Shown here piece after piece: positions 51,858 to 60,626 of a stretch of 64,000 nucleotides of DNA. This DNA is from Chloracidobacterium sp. N (GTDB lineage Bacteria > Acidobacteriota > Blastocatellia > Chloracidobacteriales > Chloracidobacteriaceae): positions 2,385,819 through 2,449,818 of the forward strand of contig NZ_CP072642.1 of the NCBI RefSeq assembly GCF_018304765.1. Direction: 5' to 3'. Within the stretch, counting starts at the first letter, position 1. Every line of letters begins with the position of its first letter. The translations under genes and the position numbers were made by a program. Under the pieces are notes generated by a model, which saw nothing but the letters and a program-made list of their open reading frames with translations, did not search any database and was not told the origin of the DNA.

Positions 51858-53858
51858 CTAGAAGAGCGGATCGATATTTCCGTTACTCATCAACCGCACC
51901 AGATTGTTCCACGGCACAAAGCCCGGACCGTCGGAAACCTGGTTGAACTGCCCGCCGACGTAAATCCGGCCCTGTGGGTCAATGGCAATGGCACGGATAG
52001 AGGCTGGGTCAGTCCGATCCACGCGCCGGAAGCCCATGTTAGGGGTACGGTTGATATCTTCCGACGGGTCAACAAAGGCACCATTGTCAATATCGTTACG
52101 GACAAGATAGCCCGCAACATTCCTGAACCGTGCGACAACTTGTACGTCACCACAGGGTGAGATGCGGTACAGCTCGGCTATATTTCCTAGTCCCGGGTCA
52201 GCATCAGTACCAGGATCGGGTCCAACATCTCCACCGATGTACAGGTTACCATTACCATCAATGGCTGAGGCATAGAACTGAGTGGGACCCAGTTGCAGCG
52301 TAAGATTCGCCAAGAGATCCAAAGATGGCAAACCTGTTGGGGTTGGTGGGTTGTAGTTGGAGTTGAAAGTCGCTACCAACTTCTCGCCATTGGAGTTGAG
52401 CAAATCCCCGCCAAACAGCGCCCCGTTGGTACTGTTGGCGGCCATGGCCCGCACCACCGCCGGGTTCGGCGGGAAGAAGGGCGAGGCCGTGCCAAGAGTG
52501 CCTAGATAAGCACCCGTCGTCACACTCAGGGCGGCATCACCAAAAGCGGTGGCGGTTTCCTGCCCGCCAGCGTGCAGCAAGGCTGTCCCGGTCACAAAGT
52601 TCGGCGGTCCAGCCGTCAGCACCAGCGCCCGCACCGGGTTGGGAATGAGCCCCCCTGATACGGACCCCACCGGCCCGGTCACGCCAAGGAAACCATCAAA
52701 CCCGGCCACCCGGGCGCGCGGAACCGGTGCGCCGCCAAAGCCAAAAGCATTGCTGAACTCCCCGCCTGCATAAATAAGACTCGGAGCCAGTGTGTTGTTC
52801 ACCGCCAAGGCATTGACCGGAGCATCAAAACCAGAGAAGAAGTTGCCAAAAAACAGTCCTGCGGGATCAGCTGCCCCAGTCAGATCAAAAAGGGTTACAT
52901 TTCGGGTGTTGTTGAGATTCACAAGCCCACCCGAACTCTGGGTAAAGGCCCCCCCGACAACCACTCCCGGATTCCCAAACCCGGTGTCGTTGACATACTT
53001 GATAGCCCGGACAGGACCGCCGACACTGGCCTGAAAGAATGGAGCAGTCTGCGGCCCCCAGAAGAAAGTGTTGTCAAGAGTGCCCGTCGGGTTGAGGCGG
53101 GTGAAGAAGGGACGGGTGTCCAGCGGCGGTGCCGGTGGCGGTGGCTGGATGAAAGCGCCACTCCCCAATCCGACGTAAATGCGGTTAGCGGGATCTGTTT
53201 CCACCGCCAGTACCGGACCGGTAATGGCCATCGTCGTGTTGATGTTGTTGTTGAAGGCACCGTCAGCCATACCGGACGGCATTAACCGGAACAGCCGGGG
53301 CGCTGTCTCACGGCCGACCACGATGCGGTCCAGCGAATCCACGGCCAGGGCATTGATGGGGCCGGGGTCAGGATTGCCACCCGTCGTAGGTCCTTGAAAT
53401 GCGGGTGGGGGCACAAAAGTCGTGTCTATCGTGCCGTTCGGATTCAACCGCATGATGTGGCGGTACACCGTCGTCGTATTCGGCACCCGGTACTCGAAAT
53501 TGCCGGCAACGATGAACTTATTGGCGTTGATGCCTAGATTCTGCACCGCAATGGCGCGGATTTCACCTTTCCTGGCAACAATTCTTTGGAGTGTCCGCTG
53601 GATGCCGATCTTGTTAATCAAGGCAGTCGGATCAGTCAACAAGGTTGGCCTTGGATCGTTGTAGCCGGAGGCTGGATTGCCATACCCAAAACTCCGGTCG
53701 GTGCTACCCGGCCCGGCACCCAGACCTAAGATTGCAGGGGGATTGTTACCTGGTGGGCATTGCCCATACGCGGTTCCGCCGGCGCCAAAGACCAGCAGCA
53801 CCGCCCACGCAAGCAGCCATCGGAAGGATGGCGCTCTAAGATGCTGATGAGAGATCAT
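51858..53858 (-). CDS. Secreted delta-60 repeat protein, 5' part of a split frame
   Basis: 666 residues from the ATG at 53858, with a perfect AGGAGG five bases upstream. A signal peptide (RWLLAWAVLLVFGAGGTAYGQ) precedes many delta-60 repeats (IRAIAIDPQGRIYVGGQF, LVRLMSNGNIDPLF). The stop is a TAG placed where the next delta-60 repeat would continue, and the same frame goes on for 1116 codons. So this is either the N-terminal part of one gene of about 1,780 codons broken by a nonsense change, or a true short form. Secreted or outer-surface location. Confidence 0.8.
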   Translation of the reverse strand: MISHQHLRAPSFRWLLAWAVLLVFGAGGTAYGQCPPGNNPPAILGLGAGPGSTDRSFGYGNPASGYNDPRPTLLTDPTALINKIGIQRTLQRIVARKGEIRAIAVQNLGINANKFIVAGNFEYRVPNTTTVYRHIMRLNPNGTIDTTFVPPPAFQGPTTGGNPDPGPINALAVDSLDRIVVGRETAPRLFRLMPSGMADGAFNNNINTTMAITGPVLAVETDPANRIYVGLGSGAFIQPPPPAPPLDTRPFFTRLNPTGTLDNTFFWGPQTAPFFQASVGGPVRAIKYVNDTGFGNPGVVVGGAFTQSSGGLVNLNNTRNVTLFDLTGAADPAGLFFGNFFSGFDAPVNALAVNNTLAPSLIYAGGEFSNAFGFGGAPVPRARVAGFDGFLGVTGPVGSVSGGLIPNPVRALVLTAGPPNFVTGTALLHAGGQETATAFGDAALSVTTGAYLGTLGTASPFFPPNPAVVRAMAANSTNGALFGGDLLNSNGEKLVATFNSNYNPPTPTGLPSLDLLANLTLQLGPTQFYASAIDGNGNLYIGGDVGPDPGTDADPGLGNIAELYRISPCGDVQVVARFRNVAGYLVRNDIDNGAFVDPSEDINRTPNMGFRRVDRTDPASIRAIAIDPQGRIYVGGQFNQVSDGPGFVPWNNLVRLMSNGNIDPLF

Positions 53859-53908
53859 TGTGTCCTCCTCATAGAAACTTCTGCTGGTTGACTGAAGTAC
53901 GGCTGCGC

Positions 53909-53937
53909 ACGATACGCACACCGCGAAGCGATGTCAA
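53909..53937 (-). promoter_or_regulatory. Candidate sigma-70 promoter of the delta-60 locus
   Basis: On the minus strand TTGACA (53937-53932) and TATCGT (53914-53909) are 17 bases apart, about 50 bases before the ATG at 53858. Confidence 0.55.
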
Positions 53938-54615
53938 CCGAATGGTTTACTCGAATACCAGTCTTCATGTGCACGACTACGAACTGGTAGCCCCAAAAAA
54001 TTTCCGCCAACGCTAGCCCTTCTGACATGTGCGCGTCAAGCCAGGCGTTGTGCCGGTCACGTTTGCTCCGAAGCGTTATGCCTTTGCCGGAACCATAAGG
54101 CCACTCACCTCCTCGAAGATTTCTACCCCGTGATCAGCGGTCACGTGGCGACCGCCCTCCGGTGCGGTTGAGTACCGGAGGGGCACAACGCCGCCAACTG
54201 GCCGGTTGTATCCCTGTCCACACGACACCCCCGGCGCGACGCCGGAAAGGAAGAGGGGCGCCGACGGACAGACCGGACGCGCTCCTAGCCAGCCGCGCGC
54301 TGCGGTTCGGCTGGAGAGCCAGTTCCACCTTGTGCCGGTATTGAATAGGTGGGACTGCCTGAAAAAGCAAAGGCAGCCAAAAAGCTTCACAGGACAATGT
54401 TATAGAAAGCACAACACGAGACTCCAGAAACAGCGCTGGACGGCAAAGCGGGTTTGCAATCCGAAGCTGACGACCTGGCCAACCTGGCGCCGCCCATCAG
54501 GATGCGGAGACGTTGTTGCATAGTTTCAAGATGACTCTGGGCGGCACTCTATTACAGCGTTTGCGGGCGTGTCAAAGGTTTTCTTGGCGGGTGTTACCGT
54601 GGGGTAACGCTGCGT
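53938..54615. other. Long region upstream of the delta-60 locus, no recognised gene
   Basis: On the minus strand CCTCCGGT/ACCGGAGG and GCGGTC/GACCGC form two neighbouring hairpins (54130-54180 region). A GAGGAGGT ribosome-binding-like sequence and a six-codon frame MVPAKA follow (about 54076-54115). Frames of about 100 codons here show no family features. It could be a leader or decayed mobile DNA. Confidence 0.4.
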
Positions 54616-55790
54616 GGGAGCGCGGGCATCCTGCCCGCGTGGGCGTTGGGCATCGCACGATCCGGGGGTTGGAATCCGTTACGGGTTTGAACCTACGTTA
54701 TGTTCAGGCGTCGCTACGCGACGCGGGACGATTGGGGGGAACATCCTCCCCCGGCGTTGAAACGCCGGGCTAAATTCAACCGTCGCTACGCGACGGGCCT
54801 GGGAGCGCGGGCGTCCCGCCCGCACAAATCCCCAACGGATGGCATTCAACCGTCGCTGACGCGACGGGGGATGGCGGGGGCGCTGCGACCCGTGGGTTAA
54901 AACCCATCGTGGGTGAACCCACGATCCGTGGGTTGAAACCCACGGCTAAATTCATTTGCCGCTACGCGGCAAAAATTAGGTATCCTAAAATCCGCATTGT
55001 TGTGTGCGGGCAATCACGACACCGCCGGGTTGAAATCCTCCCTCGTCGCGTAGCGACGGCTGATTTTAGCCGTGGGTTTCAACCCACGGATCACGTCGCC
55101 CCAATTGGTTCCCGTCGCGTAGCGACGGATGAATGCCATCCGTTGGGGATTTGTGCGGGCGGGACGCCCGCGCTCCCAGGGGTTCCGGTGGCCATTCCGT
55201 TCACATCACAAGGGTTGTATTCAACCGTCGCTGACGCGACGGGGGGATGGGGATCGCCCATGATCCGTGGGTTGAAACCCACGGCTAAAATCAATCGTCG
55301 CTACGCGACGAGGCGGGTTTCAATTCGGCGATGTGGGTTGGGGTCACGGGATGATTCAACCGTCGCTACGCGACGGGCCTGGGAGCGCGGGCGTCCCGCC
55401 CGCATAAATCCAACGGATGGCATTTCAACCGTCGCTGACGCGACGGGGGGGGTTGGGGGGCGTCTGCGATCCGTGGGTTAAAACCCATCGTGGGTGAACC
55501 CACGATCCGTGGGTTGAAACCCACGGCTAAATTCATTTGCCGCTACGCGGCAAAAATTAGGTATCCTAAAATCCGCATTGTTGTGTGCGGGCAATCACGA
55601 CACCGCCGGGTTGAAATCCTCCCTCGTCGCGTAGCGACGGCTGATTTTAGCCGTGGGTTTCAACCCACGGATCACGTCGCCCCAATTGGTTCCCGTCGCG
55701 TAGCGACGGATGAATGCCATCCGTCGGGGATTCATGCGGGCGGGACGCCCGTACTACCAAGCTTGCGGGCGGGACGCCCGCGCTCCCAGG
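54616..55790. repeat. Hairpin-repeat cluster 3
   Basis: No supported gene. REP-like elements lie at 54616, 54801 and 55765, the last in sense with the WD40 gene that ends at 55814. Two nearly identical composite elements of about 270 bp are placed 581 bp apart (54890-55160 and 55471-55741). CGTCGC, TTGCCGC and GTGGGTT hairpins alternate between them. Confidence 0.92.
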
Positions 55791-55813
55791 GAAGGTGCCC
55801 GCGTTCCCTGGTG

Positions 55814-56887
55814 CTACGTGGCAACAACGGCCACCAACACCTCCCCCTGCGCGCCGCCTACCGCCAAACGCACACCGTCGCTGCGCCACGCCAGATATGC
55901 CACGCCGCCAGCCACGTCATACCGCCCCACCGGCGACACCGTCCGGCCGGGCTTCTCCGGCGGACGCCACACCAACACCCCATCCTCCGCCCCCGACGCC
56001 AACACTCCCCCATCAGGACAGTACGCCAGCGCCGTCACCAGCCCGCTGTGCCCTTCCAACACAATTGGCGTCGAACCCGCCGGCCCGTCTCCGGCAAAAT
56101 CCCACAGCGTGACCGCCGCCCCACCACCCGTCGCCAGAAACCGCCCCGCCGGATGCCACGCCAACTCCCGCACCTTCACCATGTAGCCCGACATCACCAG
56201 GTCCTCTCCGGTCGTCACATCCCAGACGTGCACCGTGGCGTCCTGATCGCCCGCCACCAGATACCGCCCCTGCGGCTGCCACCGTACCGCCAGATGCGAA
56301 CGCTTCCAGGCAAAGACTTCCGCCGGCAGGTCAGCGCCCGGCGTCCAGACCGTCAGCAGCCCATAACACGCCGTCACCAGACACCGGCGCTGCGGATGCC
56401 AGTGCAGGTCGGCAATCGTACTCGTGTGGCGCAGATGCTCACTGATGAGGTCGCCCGTGGGCGTCCAGAAACGCAGGACCTTGCCGGCCGCCGAAGCGAG
56501 CATCGCCGGCGCGCCATCCTGGTAAGGTGGACTCCACGCCACCCGCTCCACCCACGCCGCACCCGCCGGCAGGCTCGCCCGCTGGTCGCCGGTCGTTGGC
56601 TCCCACAGGCACACCTGCCGGTCCTGCCCGCCGGTGGCGAGTACCGTGCCGTCCGCTGACCAGCTTAGCGTCATGCCGCCCGTCCGGTGCGCCGCGCATG
56701 ACCAGCGCTGCTCCCCGGTTGCGCCGTCCCAGACCGTCAGCGTCCCGGCCGCCGACAGGGCCGCCAGATGCCCGCCATCCGGCGCCCATTCCAGCGCCAC
56801 GACGCCATCATCCAGCACCGCCTGCCAGTCCACTTCAAGCTGGCGGGTCGCCCCTTTCAGAAACGCGGCAATCGAAGGCAAACGCAC
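55814..56887 (-). CDS. WD40 repeat protein
   Basis: 357 residues from a GTG at 56887 with GGGGGAGG about ten bases upstream. At least seven WD-like blades (LTVWDGATGEQRW, VCLWEPTTGDQR, VHVWDVTTGEDL, VTLWDFAGDG, VLVWRPPEKPG) would close one propeller. No signal peptide. It begins 27 bp after the stop of the COG0523 GTPase gene and probably shares its transcript, so a part in metal delivery is possible (inference). It ends just before REP-like elements. Confidence 0.88.
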   Translation of the reverse strand: MRLPSIAAFLKGATRQLEVDWQAVLDDGVVALEWAPDGGHLAALSAAGTLTVWDGATGEQRWSCAAHRTGGMTLSWSADGTVLATGGQDRQVCLWEPTTGDQRASLPAGAAWVERVAWSPPYQDGAPAMLASAAGKVLRFWTPTGDLISEHLRHTSTIADLHWHPQRRCLVTACYGLLTVWTPGADLPAEVFAWKRSHLAVRWQPQGRYLVAGDQDATVHVWDVTTGEDLVMSGYMVKVRELAWHPAGRFLATGGGAAVTLWDFAGDGPAGSTPIVLEGHSGLVTALAYCPDGGVLASGAEDGVLVWRPPEKPGRTVSPVGRYDVAGGVAYLAWRSDGVRLAVGGAQGEVLVAVVAT

Positions 56888-56914
56888 GGCAGCCGCCTCC
56901 CCCCTGCAACGAAA

Positions 56915-58282
56915 CTACGACGAAACCAGACACGACCGGAAGCCGGCTTCCAGCGCGGCGCGGTCAAGATGCCGCCCGATGAACACCAGCGCGTTGTGGC
57001 GCGGCTCGGCGCCCCACGGGCGGTCGGGGCGTCCGTCAAACACCATGTGGACGCCCTGAAAGACAAACCGGCGCGGGTCGCCGGCAAGGCTGAGGATGCC
57101 CTTCATGCGGAAGATGTCCGGGCCCTGCGTCTGAAGCAGCTCCCCAATCCAGGCATTCAGCCGCTTGGGGTCAAGGTCGCCCGGCAGATTGATGCCGACG
57201 GAAGTCACCTCGGCGTCGTGTTCGTGGTCGGGCTTGTAGGCGCGGCTGTGGAGCGGAGCGACTTCCCTGCCTCCCTGCCGCAGCACGGCTGCAAACTCTT
57301 CAGGATGATGCTGGGTCAACAGTACGTAATGCCCGGTCTGGGGTACGTCCAGCGTCAGGCGCGTCGGGCCGTCGGCAGCCAGGCGAAGCTGCCGCAGCCG
57401 GGGTTCGGGCGTCAGGCGGTGGCCGGTCGTCACCGGCTCCGGTTCTTCGGAAAACAGGACGATGGCCCGGTCGGTCAGCGCCGCCAGCGGGTCGTCCGCA
57501 CCTTCCGGGGCCGGCAGAAACAGCAGGTCAAGCGTCGGGTCGGGGCCGGGCTGTAACTCCAGCGTCGCCTCGCCGGCCGTAAGCGCGTAGAGGCCGCCGT
57601 ACTCGAAGGGATACTCCGGCTCCAGAAACTGCGGGTCCACGGCCAGCGCGCGGTCGAGGTCAAACGCGCCGATGTCCAGCAGGGCTTCGACGGGGGCGTT
57701 TGCCTGCTGTGTACGCCGGATGTTCGCCGTGGCGTTCATGGCGCGGATGCGCTGTTCGAGGCGCTCCAGCGTGGCGGCGTCCACGAGGTCGGTCTTGTTG
57801 ATGAGGATGACATCGGCAAAGGCAATCTGTTCCTGGACTTCGCTGGTGTCAAAGTGTTCCCAGACGTGTTTGGCATCCACGAGCGTCACAATGCCGTCAA
57901 GACGGGTCTGACGCTGGATTTCCTCATCCACGAAGAAGGTCTGCGCCACGGGGCCCGGATCGGCCAGTCCCGTCGTTTCCACGAGGATGTAGTCAAACTT
58001 GTGGCGGCGCTTCATCAGGCTGCCCAGAATCCGAATCAGATCGCCCCGGACGGTGCAGCAGATGCAGCCATTGTTCATCTCGAAGATTTCCTCTTCGGCT
58101 TCGATGACCAGCTCGTGGTCCACCCCGATTTCCCCGAACTCATTTTCGATGACGGCAATGCGCTTGCCGTGCTGTTCGGAGAGCAGCCGGTTGAGCAGGG
58201 TCGTTTTCCCGGCGCCCAGAAAACCGGTCAGCACCGTGACCGGGACGCGCTGCGGCGCGGCAGGTGTGCCAGCCGACGACAT
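56915..58282 (-). CDS. CobW/COG0523-family GTPase (metallochaperone type)
   Basis: 455 residues from the ATG at 58282, with GGAGG nine bases upstream. P-loop GFLGAGKT (20-27), the metal motif CxCC (C73, C75, C76 in NNGCICC), ETTGLADP and the NKTD guanine motif are intact. The C-terminal CobW domain includes a His-containing segment (YKPDHEHDAE). Members deliver zinc or cobalt to client enzymes; ZNG1 is the best-studied zinc form. Neighbouring genes encode a WD40 protein and an ABC transporter with a His-rich loop. Confidence 0.92.
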   Translation of the reverse strand: MSSAGTPAAPQRVPVTVLTGFLGAGKTTLLNRLLSEQHGKRIAVIENEFGEIGVDHELVIEAEEEIFEMNNGCICCTVRGDLIRILGSLMKRRHKFDYILVETTGLADPGPVAQTFFVDEEIQRQTRLDGIVTLVDAKHVWEHFDTSEVQEQIAFADVILINKTDLVDAATLERLEQRIRAMNATANIRRTQQANAPVEALLDIGAFDLDRALAVDPQFLEPEYPFEYGGLYALTAGEATLELQPGPDPTLDLLFLPAPEGADDPLAALTDRAIVLFSEEPEPVTTGHRLTPEPRLRQLRLAADGPTRLTLDVPQTGHYVLLTQHHPEEFAAVLRQGGREVAPLHSRAYKPDHEHDAEVTSVGINLPGDLDPKRLNAWIGELLQTQGPDIFRMKGILSLAGDPRRFVFQGVHMVFDGRPDRPWGAEPRHNALVFIGRHLDRAALEAGFRSCLVSS

Positions 58283-58466
58283 ACGTGAGTTCCTCCCTGG
58301 ATGGATTTCCGGCACAGCCGGAGTGCAATCGCGTGAATTTCTGGAACGGCCGGCTTTGCCAGCCGTCCCAAAGTTGGGTAAAGTGCGGCACAGCCTGACT
58401 GTAGTTAGGAATAATCCTGGTCGCAACCTGGCGCGGTGCAGCCTGATGTTGAACGGCAACCCAGCC
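58283..58466. promoter_or_regulatory. Divergent control region of the metal-handling locus
   Basis: Contains the short palindrome-like AGGAATAATCCT (58407-58418) and an imperfect hairpin CGGCCGGC-TTT-GCCAGCCG (58348 region). A Zur- or Fur-type operator is possible but the match is weak. Confidence 0.35.
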
Positions 58467-59138
58467 ATGTCTCTGCTTCAGATACGTCAACTGCGTGTGC
58501 AGTATCCGGGTCCTGATGGCGAGCCGCCGACGCCGGTGCTGGACATCCCCGACTGGGGCGTAGCCGCCGGCGAACAGGTCGCGCTGGTGGGCGCCAGCGG
58601 TTCGGGCAAGACGACGCTGCTCCACGTCGTGGCGGGCATTGTCCTGCCGGACAGCGGCGAAGTACGGCTGGGCGATACGGACATCACGCGCCTCAACGAA
58701 GCCAGCCGTGACCGTTTCCGCGCCGCCAACATCGGGTACATCTTCCAGCAGGTGCACCTGCTGCCGGCCTTTACGGCGCTGGAAAACGTCCTGCTGGGGA
58801 TGACGTTTGCCGACAACCGCGCCGGTACAGCCGAAGCGCTGGCGTTGCTCGAAAGCGTCGGGCTGCGGGAGCGGGCGCGGTACTTTCCCCGGCAACTCTC
58901 GGCCGGGCAGCAGCAGCGCGTCGGGATTGCGCGGGCGCTGGCGAACCGGCCCCGGCTGGTGCTGGCCGATGAGCCGACCAGTGCGCTTGATGCGCGCCAC
59001 CGCGATGCCGTCATTGACCTGATGCAGCGCCTGTGCCAGGACATCGGCGCGGCGCTCATCGTGGTCACGCACGACGAAGCCGTGGCGCGCCGGTTCCCAA
59101 CGACAATCCGCCTGGCCGACATCAATCACGTCCACTGA
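58467..59138 (+). CDS. ABC transporter ATP-binding protein (LolD/MacB type)
   Basis: 223 residues; the ATG at 58467 is preferred, one at 58446 is possible. Walker A GASGSGKTT, Q-loop in IFQQVHLLP, signature LSAGQQQR and Walker B LVLADEP are intact, and the sequence follows the short LolD/MacB/FtsE pattern. It energises the permease encoded 9 bp downstream. Confidence 0.93.
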   Translation: MSLLQIRQLRVQYPGPDGEPPTPVLDIPDWGVAAGEQVALVGASGSGKTTLLHVVAGIVLPDSGEVRLGDTDITRLNEASRDRFRAANIGYIFQQVHLLPAFTALENVLLGMTFADNRAGTAEALALLESVGLRERARYFPRQLSAGQQQRVGIARALANRPRLVLADEPTSALDARHRDAVIDLMQRLCQDIGAALIVVTHDEAVARRFPTTIRLADINHVH

Positions 59139-59147
59139 GGCGCACCA

Positions 59148-60611
59148 ATGCACACTCTGACGGTCATCTACCGCAACCTGCGCCAACGCTGGCTTTCCAC
59201 GGGTCTGACCGCCCTTTCCATCGGGCTGGGGGTGGCGCTGGTCACGGCCATTACGGCGCTGCGCCAGCAGGCGCAGGCGAATTTTGACAATGTGGCGGCG
59301 TCGTACGAACTCGTCGTCGGAGCCAAGGGGTCGCCGTTGCAGCTTGTGCTCAACACGGTGTTCCACCTGGATGTGCCGGTGGGCAACCTGCCATACAGCT
59401 ACTACCGCAAGCTCAAGGCCGATGACCGCGTGGCCTACGCCATACCGCTGGCGCTGGGGGATAACTACCGGGGCTTCCGGCTGGTCGGCACGGAACCGGA
59501 ATACTTCAATCTCGTGCGGCTCAAGGACGGGCAACCGGTTGCGGTGGCGCAGGGGCGTCCGTTTGCGGCTGACTACGAGGCGGTGATTGGCAGCGTGGTC
59601 GTGCGGGAAACCGGGCTGGGGCTGGGGCAGACCTTTGTGGCGCGGCATGGCGTCGAAGACACGGCGGCCGCTGAGGAACACGAAGACGCGCCGTTTACCG
59701 TCGTGGGCATCCTGCGCGAAACCGGTACGCCGCTGGACCGGGTGATTTTCATTTCGCTGGGCAGCGTGGATGAAATTCACCAGGAAAGCCGCGACAAGGG
59801 CGGGAAAAGCCTGCTCGAACAGCTCGAAGCCCTGCCGGCGGAACCGTCCGGCAGCCCGCCGGAAGACAGGCCAGAAGACAGGAACGATCACGATCACCAT
59901 CATCACCACCGCAAGAAGCCGGCCGCGCCGCCGGTTGGCGATACACCGGGCGGCGACAAACCTGCCCTGCCGGGCCAGACAGCGCCAAACCAGACCGTGG
60001 CGAACCCAGCCGGCACGTCAGCGCCGGACATAGATGAAGTGACGGCGATCATCGTCAAGCTGCGCTCGCCGGGTTATCTGTTTCTGATGCACCGTGAAAT
60101 CAACAAGGGCAAGGACGCTCAGGCGGCGCTGCCGGGCGTCGAGGTGCAGAAGCTGTTTACCATCGTAGGGACGGTTGACCGGGCGTTGCTTTTGATGTCG
60201 GTGCTGGTTGTGGTCGTGGCGGCGGTTTCGGTACTTGTGGCGATTTACAACTCACTGGCCGAGAGGCGGCGGGAAGTGGCCGTGCTGCGGGCGCTGGGGG
60301 CGCACCGGCGGACGGTTTTCGGCTGGCTGGTCTGGGAAGCGGCCATGACGGCGGCGCTGGGCGGCGTGGTGGGCGTGCTCATGGGGCACGCCCTGCTGGC
60401 GGTGGCGGGCAGCAGTTTGAAGTTCCTGAGCGGGCTGCCGCTTGATCCGTGGCGCTGGACGCGGCTGGAAGTCGGGCCGGCGTGGCTGACGGCTTACGTG
60501 CCATTTGAGGTGGCGGTCATTGCCGGGACGTTGGTGTTGGGAGCGGTGATGGGGCTGCTGCCGGCGGCGCTGGCGTACCGGACGAATGTGGCGCGGCATT
60601 TGAGCGAGTGA
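59148..60611 (+). CDS. FtsX/MacB-type ABC permease with His-rich loop
   Basis: 487 residues. One N-terminal membrane helix (about 17-38), a large periplasmic domain, and three C-terminal helices with ALLLMSVLVVVVAAVSVLVAIYNSLAERRREVAVLRALGAHRRTVFGWLVWEA, the FtsX-family signature. Within the periplasmic domain about 245-253 reads DHDHHHHHRKK, followed by a Pro-rich stretch; this could bind zinc or nickel. With the ATPase it should work as a mechanotransmission-type or lipoprotein-export-like complex. REP-like elements begin 15 bp after the stop. Confidence 0.88.
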   Translation: MHTLTVIYRNLRQRWLSTGLTALSIGLGVALVTAITALRQQAQANFDNVAASYELVVGAKGSPLQLVLNTVFHLDVPVGNLPYSYYRKLKADDRVAYAIPLALGDNYRGFRLVGTEPEYFNLVRLKDGQPVAVAQGRPFAADYEAVIGSVVVRETGLGLGQTFVARHGVEDTAAAEEHEDAPFTVVGILRETGTPLDRVIFISLGSVDEIHQESRDKGGKSLLEQLEALPAEPSGSPPEDRPEDRNDHDHHHHHRKKPAAPPVGDTPGGDKPALPGQTAPNQTVANPAGTSAPDIDEVTAIIVKLRSPGYLFLMHREINKGKDAQAALPGVEVQKLFTIVGTVDRALLLMSVLVVVVAAVSVLVAIYNSLAERRREVAVLRALGAHRRTVFGWLVWEAAMTAALGGVVGVLMGHALLAVAGSSLKFLSGLPLDPWRWTRLEVGPAWLTAYVPFEVAVIAGTLVLGAVMGLLPAALAYRTNVARHLSE

Positions 60612-60626
60612 AGGTGGGCATCACCT

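Noticed and set aside
54076-54390. 104-residue minus-strand frame upstream of the delta-60 locus
   Set aside because: No recognised family, no good ribosome binding site at its start, and skewed composition; treated as non-coding.
54909-55813. Proteins of 190 and 389 residues in and after cluster 3
   Set aside because: Both start in the same repeat and the longer one runs antisense through the WD40 gene.
58407-58418. Zur operator
   Set aside because: AGGAATAATCCT is palindrome-like but does not match a known Zur box well; kept only as part of the control region.
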